Notes under the pieces: model-generated
What the model saw: only the letters and a program-made list of their open reading frames with translations
Told to the model about the DNA's origin: nothing
Databases searched by the model: none
Source of the DNA: Massilia timonae CCUG 45783
GTDB lineage: Bacteria; Pseudomonadota; Gammaproteobacteria; Burkholderiales; Burkholderiaceae_D
DNA: 64,000 nt
Assembly: GCF_000315425.1 (NCBI RefSeq)
Contig: NZ_JH992924.1
Coordinates: forward strand, 882,871 to 946,870
Direction: 5' to 3'
Made by a program: the position numbers and the translations under genes
In this document: one piece after another, positions 58,036 through 64,000 of the stretch
Layout of the letters: each line of letters opens with the position of its first letter
How positions within the stretch are numbered: position 1 is the first letter of the stretch

Positions 58036-59823
58036 TTGAAACAGTTCAGCACCTTTGCGCGTGCAGTCATACCTGCACTTTCCCTGGCCGCCGCCTTCCA
58101 CCTGCCTGCCGGCGCCCAGGATTCCCTGCAGGCCGCGCCGGAAGCGGCCACCGGCTATGCCGACAAGGCCGGCTGGCCGGCCCAGAAATACATGGTGGCC
58201 GCGGCCAACCCGCTGGCGGTGGACGCCGGCTACCAGATCCTGCGCCGCGGCGGCAGCGCGATCGACGCGGCGATCGCCACCCAGCTGGTGCTGACCCTGG
58301 TCGAGCCGCAATCGTCGGGCATCGGCGGCGGCGCCTTCATGGTCCACTACGACGGCAAACAGACCCAGGCTTTCGACGGCCGCGAGACCGCGCCCGCCAG
58401 GGCCGACGAGCACCTGTTCGAACGCCCGGACGGCACGCCGCTGTCGCGCACCGAAGGCGTGGTCGGCGGCCGCTCGGTCGGCGCCCCGGGCGTGCTGCGC
58501 ATGCTCGAACTGGCCCACCGCCAGCACGGCAAGCTGCCCTGGAAGACGCTGTTCGAGCCGGCGATCCGGCTGTCGGAGCAGGGCTTCGCGGTCAGCCCGC
58601 GCATGCACAAGATGCTGGCCGGCGAGACCCACCTGCGCAAGGACCCGGTGGCCGCCGCTTATTTCTACGACCAGCATGGCCAGGCGTGGCCGGTCGGCCA
58701 TGTGCTGAAGAACCCGGCGCTGGCCAGGACGCTGCGCGAGATCGCCGAGGGCGGCGCCGACGTGTTCTATACCGGTCGCATCGCGCGCGATATCGCGGCC
58801 AAGGTCGCCAGCCATCCGACCAACCCCGGCCTGCTCACGGCGAAGGACATCGCCGACTACCGGCCCAAGGTGCGCGCGCCGGTCTGCAGCGACTATCGGC
58901 AATACACCGTGTGCGGCATGCCGCCGCCGTCGTCCGGCGGGATCGCCGTGGCCCAGATGCTGGGCATGTTCGAGACCTTCGACATGAAGGCGCTGGCCCC
59001 GAAGGACGGCGTGCCGGGCGCGCAAGCCGTGCACGTGTTCTCGGAAGTGGGGCGCCTGGCCTACGCCGACCGCAACCGCTATGCGGCCGACGCCGACTTC
59101 GTGCCGCTGCCGGGTCGCGGCATCCCGAGCCTGATCGACAAGGGCTACCTGAAGGGGCGCGCCGCCCTGGTCGGCGCCCGCTCGATGGGCGAGGCCAAGG
59201 CCGGCACGCCGCCGGGCATGGAAGTCGCGTGGGGCACCGACAATGCGATCGAGACGCCGTCGACCTCGCACCTGTCGGTGGTCGACGCCGACGGCCGCGG
59301 CCTGGCGATGACGACCACCATCGAGGACGCCTTCGGTTCGCGCCAGATGGTCGACGGTTTCATGCTCAACAACCAGCTGACCGATTTTTCGTTCAGCGCG
59401 CGTGACGCCGACGGCCCGGTGGCGAACCGGGTCGAGGCCAATAAACGGCCGCGCAGCGCCATGTCGCCCACCATCGTGTTCGAGAAGGACAGCGGCAGGC
59501 TGGTGCTCACCGTCGGCTCGCCGGGCGGCCCGGCCATCATCAACTACGTGGCCAAGGTGCTGGTCGGAACCCTGGACTGGGGCCTGAACGTGCAGCAGGC
59601 GATCGCGCTGCCCAATTTCGGCAGCCGCAACGGCCCCACCGAGCTGGAACGCGGGCGCTTCCCGCAGGCCACGCAAGACCTGCTGCGCGCGCGCGGCCAT
59701 GCGATCCGCGTCAGCGAACAGACCTCGGGCCTGCACGGCATCGAGCGGATCCAGGTGCACGGGGTGCCGATGTGGTTCGGCGGCGCCGATCCGCGCCGCG
59801 AGGGCATTGCCAAGGGCGATTGA
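58036..59823 (+). CDS. ggt: Gamma-glutamyltransferase precursor
   Basis: 595 residues starting at TTG 58036 (GGGAG upstream), which gives a clean signal peptide ending in LPAGAQ; the longer in-frame ATG at 57967 would bury it. The periplasmic proenzyme self-cleaves before the Thr in ETPSTSHLSVVDADG to yield large and small subunits and the nucleophile. Other conserved parts are GGSAIDAAIATQLVLTLVEPQSSGIGGGAFMVHYDG, RETAP, and GSPGGPAIINYV for the gamma-glutamyl site. It transfers or hydrolyses gamma-glutamyl groups of glutathione. Confidence 0.94.
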   Translation: MKQFSTFARAVIPALSLAAAFHLPAGAQDSLQAAPEAATGYADKAGWPAQKYMVAAANPLAVDAGYQILRRGGSAIDAAIATQLVLTLVEPQSSGIGGGAFMVHYDGKQTQAFDGRETAPARADEHLFERPDGTPLSRTEGVVGGRSVGAPGVLRMLELAHRQHGKLPWKTLFEPAIRLSEQGFAVSPRMHKMLAGETHLRKDPVAAAYFYDQHGQAWPVGHVLKNPALARTLREIAEGGADVFYTGRIARDIAAKVASHPTNPGLLTAKDIADYRPKVRAPVCSDYRQYTVCGMPPPSSGGIAVAQMLGMFETFDMKALAPKDGVPGAQAVHVFSEVGRLAYADRNRYAADADFVPLPGRGIPSLIDKGYLKGRAALVGARSMGEAKAGTPPGMEVAWGTDNAIETPSTSHLSVVDADGRGLAMTTTIEDAFGSRQMVDGFMLNNQLTDFSFSARDADGPVANRVEANKRPRSAMSPTIVFEKDSGRLVLTVGSPGGPAIINYVAKVLVGTLDWGLNVQQAIALPNFGSRNGPTELERGRFPQATQDLLRARGHAIRVSEQTSGLHGIERIQVHGVPMWFGGADPRREGIAKGD

Positions 59824-59831
59824 AAATGGGC

Positions 59832-59869
59832 GGGGAAGCGACAAATGCAGACAATTTGTTGCGTTCCCC
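59832..59869. repeat. Near-perfect dyad after ggt
   Basis: GGGGAAGCGACAAAT and ATTTGTTGCGTTCCCC face each other over a few bases. No T-run follows, so it is either a weak terminator of ggt or an operator for the downstream kinase gene. Nothing else stands out in the 177 bases before that gene. Confidence 0.45.
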
Positions 59870-59999
59870 ACCCCATATTTGCCTCAAGACAATCAGAGTT
59901 TGCTAACCTGTCGCCCGTGGATAGCAAACAGAAAACCGGATCGATCCCGATGGGAGCGGGAGCGCGTGTCGCCGATGCGCGCGCCCGCTTTCGCGCCCC

Positions 60000-62900
60000 A
60001 TGACCATGCTGCGCCGGTGCTTCTCCATCTTCCTGTCGATCTTCCTGCTGCCGCTCGTGCTGGCGGCATCGGCGCCGTCGCGCGCGGCGGCGCCCGAACC
60101 GACCCTGCGCTTCGAACACCTGTCGGTGCAGCAGGGCCTGGCCCAGGAATCGGTCCTGTCCATCGTCCAGGACCGCGACGGCTTCATGTGGTTCGGCACC
60201 CAGTCCGGCCTGTCGCGCTATGACGGCTACCGGTTCGTGCACTACCGCAGCGAGATCGGCAACCCGCGCAGCCTGTCCAGCAACTGGGTGCGGGTGCTGC
60301 ACCTGGACCGCCACGGCCGCATGTGGCTGGGCACCGACGGCGGCCTGAACCGCTACGATCCGGCCACCCGCAGCTTTACCCTGTACGCGCCGCACGAGCC
60401 GACCCGGCGCGGCACCGGCAACCGCCAGATCAAGGCCATGATCGGCGACGGCAAGGACGGGCTGTGGATCGGCACCGCCGACGGCCTGCAGCACTTCGAC
60501 ACCGAGACCGGCAAGTTCACGGTCTGGCACCACGTGCCGAACGACGAGCGCACCCTGCGCGACGACGGCATCCAGGCGCTGGCGCTCGACGCCGACGGGC
60601 GCCTCTGGATCGGCACCGCGGCGGGCCTGGACAGCCTGGCCCCCAACCGCCGGACGGTCGAGCACCATCCTTCGCAACTGGACGTTCGTTCACGGCCGGT
60701 GCACGCGCTGCTGGTCGACGCCGGGCAGCGGCTCTGGGTCGGGCGCTTCGGCGGGCTGGAACGGCGCGAACTGCGTGGCCCGGATGCGGGCAGGCTGCGC
60801 CGCTTCGGGCCGGCCGACGGCGTCAAGGAATCCTGGATCACCACGCTGTACCAGGATCCCGACGGCACGGTGTGGGCCGGCACCCACGAAGACGGCCTGC
60901 TGCGCTGGCGCGCCGGGGGCGAGCGCTTCGACGCCTTCCGCAACGTCGTGACCGACCGCCACAGCCTGGTCGACAACTACGTCTCGGCCCTGTACCGCGA
61001 CCGGGTCGGCACCTTCTGGGCCGGCACCTGGTATGGCGGCGTCTCGCGCGTCGACCTGGGCAGCGGCGGCTTCGCGCGCCTCAATGCGCGCCCCGGCATG
61101 CCCGACTCGCTGGCGGACAACAAGGTGCGCGCATTGCTCGAAGACGGACAGCGGCTGTGGGTCGGCTCGGCCACCGCCTTGCACCACCTCGATCCGCGCA
61201 CCGGCAAGGCCGAGGTGTTCCGCCACCGCAAGGACGACCCGAACAGCCTGATCGACGTGCCAGCGGCGGCCATCGTGCGCGACGGCGCCGGCCTGCTGTG
61301 GATCGGCAGCCGCTCCGGCATCACCTCCTTCGACCCCGCGGCGCGCCGGTTCCGGCGCCAGGTGCTGCCGGGCGACGCCGACGCCAACAACGTGCGCTCG
61401 ATGCTGCTCGACCGCGCCGGCATGGTCTGGATCACGACCCGCGGCGGTATGCACCGGCTCGACCCGGTCACGCGCGCGGTGACCAGCTACCGCCACGATC
61501 CGTCGAAGTTCACCAGCCTGTCGGACGACATCGCGCGGCCGATGCTCGAAGACCGGCGCGGCCGCTTCTGGGTCGGCACCTTCGCCGGCCTCGACCTGTT
61601 GGACCGCGCCAGCGGCAGGTTCCGCCACTTCCGCCACGATCCCTACGACCCGAACAGCATCAGCCACGACGAGGTGCACCACCTGATGGAAGACAGCCGC
61701 GGCGACATCTGGATCGGCACCGCGGTAGGCCTGAACCGCATGGTGACGGGGCGCGACGGCGCGCTCAGCTTCACCCGCTACACCACGCGCGACGGCCTGG
61801 TCGACGATTCGGTGGCGGCGATCGTGGAAGACCAGGACGGCCGCATCTGGGCCAGCACCTCGAGCGGCATCTCGAGCTTCGACCCGGCCAACGGGCGCTG
61901 GCGCAGCTACACGGCGGCCGACGGCATCACCGAAGGCGCCTTCTTCGACGCCTCGGTGTTGCGCGCGAGCGACGGGACCCTGTATTTCGGCGGCTTCAAC
62001 GGCATCACCGCCTTCGATCCGCGCGCGATCCGCGACAACCGCATCGCGCCGCGTCCCGTGATCACCGGCCTGCAGGTCTTCAACCGGCCGCTCGAGCAAG
62101 CCTTCCCGGGCCTGCTGCCGGGGCCGATCGAGAACGCCAGCGCCGTGACCCTGCCGGCCGACGCCGCCGTGCTCACCCTCGAATTCGCGGCGCTGCACTT
62201 CGCCGCGCCCGAACGCAACAAGTTCGCCTACCGGCTGGACGGCTTCGACAAGGGCTGGGTGAACGCCGGCGCCGACCAGCGCTTCGCCACCTATACCAAC
62301 CTCGATCCCGGGACCTATGTGTTCCGGGTGCGCGCGGCCAACAAGGACGACGTCTGGAGCGAGGACGTGGCGGCGCTGGCGCTGACCATCGAGCCGCCGC
62401 CGTGGGGCACGCCGTGGGCCCGGATCGCCATGATCCTGCTGGTGTGCAGCGCCGTCTACGGGGGGCTGCGCATGCGCCTGTCCAGCCTGCGCCGCCACAA
62501 GGAGCGGCTGGAACACCAGGTGAGCGCGCGCACCGAGCAGGTGGAGCAGCAGAACCGCATGCTCGAGCAGCAGACGCAGGAACTGCGCGAGCAGGAGCGG
62601 CGCGGACGCCACCAGAGCAACGAGCTGGCGCGCGCCTACCGCACGCTGCAGGAGAACGAGGAAGTCCTGCGCCAGGCCAAGGAGCGCGCCGAGGATGCGA
62701 CGCGCCAGAAGTCCGAGTTCCTGGCCAATATGAGCCACGAGATGCGCACCCCGCTGGCCGGCGTGATCGGCATGCTGGGCTTCGCGCTGCGCGACGCGGC
62801 GCTCAGGGACAACACGCGCGAGCAGATCCTGCGCGGCCAGGCCAATGCCGAAGCGCTGCTGGCGATCATCAACGACCTGCTCGACTTCTCGAAGATCGAG

Positions 62901-64000
62901 GCCGGCAAGCTGACCGTCGAGCGCATCGACTTCGACCTGCACGAGAAGATGCGCAACGTGGCCAGCCTCTTCCAGGAGCAGGCCGCCGGCCACAGCCTGG
63001 ACTTCTCGGTCCAGGTCGACGACAACGTGCCGCGCTTCCTGGTGGGCGACCCGACCCGCGTGCGCCAGGTGCTGGTGAACCTGATCGGGAATGCCTTCAA
63101 GTTCACCAGGTCGGGCAGCGTGACGGTGCAGGTCGAGTGTCGGCCGGACGACCAGGACCGCCCGCCGGGCATGCACATGATCCGCTTCACGGTGCGCGAC
63201 ACCGGCATCGGCATCCCGTCCGATGCGCTGCCGCGGCTGTTCCAGAAGTTCGAGCAGGCCGATACCACCACCACGCGCCGCTACGGCGGCACCGGCCTCG
63301 GCCTGGCGATCTGCCGCCAGCTGGTGGAGCTGATGGGAGGCACCATCGGCGTCAACAGCCAGGAAGGCAAGGGCAGCGTGTTCAGCGTGCTGCTGCCGCT
63401 GCCGGACGGCGCCCCGCCGGTGCGCGTGGAGCATGCGCCGCGCGCGCCGCACAGCCATCGCCTCAGTATCCTGTGCGCCGAGGACTTCCCTACCAACCAG
63501 ATCATCGCGCGCCTGATGGTCGAGGAGCTGGGCCATGCGATCGACATCGTCGACAACGGCCTGGAAGCGGTGGCCGCCTGCGCGCGCAAGCGCTACGACC
63601 TGGTCCTGATGGACGGCCGCATGCCCGAGATGGACGGCGCCAGCGCCACCCGCCTGATCCGCGCCGGCGGCCCGCAGGATGCGCCAGTGATCGATCCGCA
63701 CCTGATGATCGTGGCGCTCACCGCCAACGCCAGCGACGAGGACCGCACGCGCTACCTGGCCTGCGGGATGGATGCCTTCCTGACCAAGCCGATCGACGAG
63801 GCGGCGCTGCACACCCAGCTGGCGCGCGCGATCGAGCGCCAGCTGCAGCGCGGCGTGCCGCTCGAGCCGATGCCGGCGCAAGGCGCGCCCGACAGCCGTG
63901 CGCAGGCGATGGCGGCGCTCGACGCGATGTTCGAGGTCACCTTCGACGCGCCGGCGGCGGGGCGCGGCGCGGATCCGGGGCCAGCGGCCACCGCGGCCAC
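60000..64000 (+). CDS. Hybrid sensor histidine kinase with beta-propeller sensor (truncated by window end)
   Basis: At least 1333 residues, continuing past the edge. After a signal peptide come two seven-bladed-propeller-like stretches of Reg_prop repeats (blades such as DRDGFMWFGTQSGLSRYDG and DADGRLWIGTAAGLDSL) to about residue 690, a Y_Y_Y Ig-like domain (FAYRLDGFDKGWVNAG), a transmembrane helix near 807-825, a coiled coil, HisKA (FLANMSHEMRTPLAGVIGMLGF, His about 912), HATPase (NLIGNAFKFT, DTGIGI, GGTGLGLAI) and a receiver domain with Asp about 1202 (LVLMDGRMPEMDG). The architecture resembles Bacteroides-type hybrid systems that sense carbohydrates. The ATG at 60000 has no clear ribosome site; 60006 is an alternative. 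Confidence 0.93.
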   Translation, partial: MTMLRRCFSIFLSIFLLPLVLAASAPSRAAAPEPTLRFEHLSVQQGLAQESVLSIVQDRDGFMWFGTQSGLSRYDGYRFVHYRSEIGNPRSLSSNWVRVLHLDRHGRMWLGTDGGLNRYDPATRSFTLYAPHEPTRRGTGNRQIKAMIGDGKDGLWIGTADGLQHFDTETGKFTVWHHVPNDERTLRDDGIQALALDADGRLWIGTAAGLDSLAPNRRTVEHHPSQLDVRSRPVHALLVDAGQRLWVGRFGGLERRELRGPDAGRLRRFGPADGVKESWITTLYQDPDGTVWAGTHEDGLLRWRAGGERFDAFRNVVTDRHSLVDNYVSALYRDRVGTFWAGTWYGGVSRVDLGSGGFARLNARPGMPDSLADNKVRALLEDGQRLWVGSATALHHLDPRTGKAEVFRHRKDDPNSLIDVPAAAIVRDGAGLLWIGSRSGITSFDPAARRFRRQVLPGDADANNVRSMLLDRAGMVWITTRGGMHRLDPVTRAVTSYRHDPSKFTSLSDDIARPMLEDRRGRFWVGTFAGLDLLDRASGRFRHFRHDPYDPNSISHDEVHHLMEDSRGDIWIGTAVGLNRMVTGRDGALSFTRYTTRDGLVDDSVAAIVEDQDGRIWASTSSGISSFDPANGRWRSYTAADGITEGAFFDASVLRASDGTLYFGGFNGITAFDPRAIRDNRIAPRPVITGLQVFNRPLEQAFPGLLPGPIENASAVTLPADAAVLTLEFAALHFAAPERNKFAYRLDGFDKGWVNAGADQRFATYTNLDPGTYVFRVRAANKDDVWSEDVAALALTIEPPPWGTPWARIAMILLVCSAVYGGLRMRLSSLRRHKERLEHQVSARTEQVEQQNRMLEQQTQELREQERRGRHQSNELARAYRTLQENEEVLRQAKERAEDATRQKSEFLANMSHEMRTPLAGVIGMLGFALRDAALRDNTREQILRGQANAEALLAIINDLLDFSKIEAGKLTVERIDFDLHEKMRNVASLFQEQAAGHSLDFSVQVDDNVPRFLVGDPTRVRQVLVNLIGNAFKFTRSGSVTVQVECRPDDQDRPPGMHMIRFTVRDTGIGIPSDALPRLFQKFEQADTTTTRRYGGTGLGLAICRQLVELMGGTIGVNSQEGKGSVFSVLLPLPDGAPPVRVEHAPRAPHSHRLSILCAEDFPTNQIIARLMVEELGHAIDIVDNGLEAVAACARKRYDLVLMDGRMPEMDGASATRLIRAGGPQDAPVIDPHLMIVALTANASDEDRTRYLACGMDAFLTKPIDEAALHTQLARAIERQLQRGVPLEPMPAQGAPDSRAQAMAALDAMFEVTFDAPAAGRGADPGPAATAA

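Noticed and set aside
60690..63881. 1063-codon minus-strand frame
   Set aside because: It is the complement of the hybrid kinase gene, whose propeller, HisKA, ATPase and receiver motifs are unmistakable on the plus strand.
1..64000. CRISPR arrays, tRNA or rRNA genes, insertion sequences
   Set aside because: No regularly spaced identical repeats with unique spacers, no tRNA-like cloverleaf with conserved arms, no rRNA sequence and no transposase frame were recognised.

Overview
The window reads as a chromosomal segment of a GC-rich betaproteobacterium of the Burkholderiales, most likely family Oxalobacteraceae (Massilia-like). This is inferred from the exbB-exbD-lpxK-Trm112-kdsB-adk order, the fdsGBACD-type formate dehydrogenase, codon use and a complete oxalate-catabolism locus. 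No rRNA, tRNA, CRISPR array, insertion sequence or prophage gene was seen. Genes are tightly packed, and many neighbours overlap by the 4-base ATGA arrangement.

Layout. 1-5.2 kb: a histone-deacetylase-fold amidohydrolase, two unknown exported or anchored proteins, the circularly permuted GTPase RbgA, and an extradiol dioxygenase of the YgiD type. 5.3-8.5 kb: a cobalamin riboswitch ahead of a BtuB-like receptor and a BtuF-like binding protein. 8.6-16.2 kb: dsbA, a small membrane protein, an MFS transporter plus sensor kinase, a MipA/OmpV outer-membrane protein, the matching OmpR-type regulator, and a phosphatidylserine-decarboxylase-like protein. 16.2-33.3 kb: the oxalate locus (oxlT, two frc, oxc, gcl-hyi-glxR, a PanE-like reductase, an FAH-family hydrolase, a Crp/Fnr regulator, two LysR regulators, a PAS protein). 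33.4-40.6 kb: fdsGBACD and a ModE-like regulator. 40.6-49 kb: a Tat-exported flavodoxin, paoABC, two aldo-keto reductases, a cupin/CMD protein and a LysR regulator. 49-57 kb: sodB, xseA, an array of DnaA-box modules, then the exbBD-lpxK-kdsB-adk block. 57-64 kb: an SDR dehydrogenase, gamma-glutamyltransferase, and a two-component hybrid kinase cut by the window end.

How the genes fit together. Oxalate enters through OxlT and is activated by Frc. Oxc decarboxylates oxalyl-CoA to formyl-CoA, and the recycled formate is oxidised to CO2 with NADH by Fds. For assimilation, the PanE-like reductase may be the oxalyl-CoA reductase that yields glyoxylate, which Gcl, Hyi and GlxR turn into glycerate. 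Four palindromes of the form TTGACC-N2-GGTCAA lie upstream of oxlT, frc1, the FAH/PanE operon and oxc. The encoded Crp/Fnr protein has the matching E-x-x-S-R recognition helix, so one regulon is proposed.

The least expected structure is between xseA and exbB. Six modules each carry AATCA(A/G) exactly 42 bases before a DnaA box (TTATCCACA or TTGTCCACA), and the box is flanked in fixed register by degenerate DnaA-like boxes. No dnaA, dnaN or gidA gene is nearby, so this looks like a non-oriC DnaA-binding locus (a datA- or DARS-like element, or a cryptic origin). A second precise regulatory match is a 19-base operator placed 50 bases from an identical -10 hexamer in front of both halves of the split two-component system.
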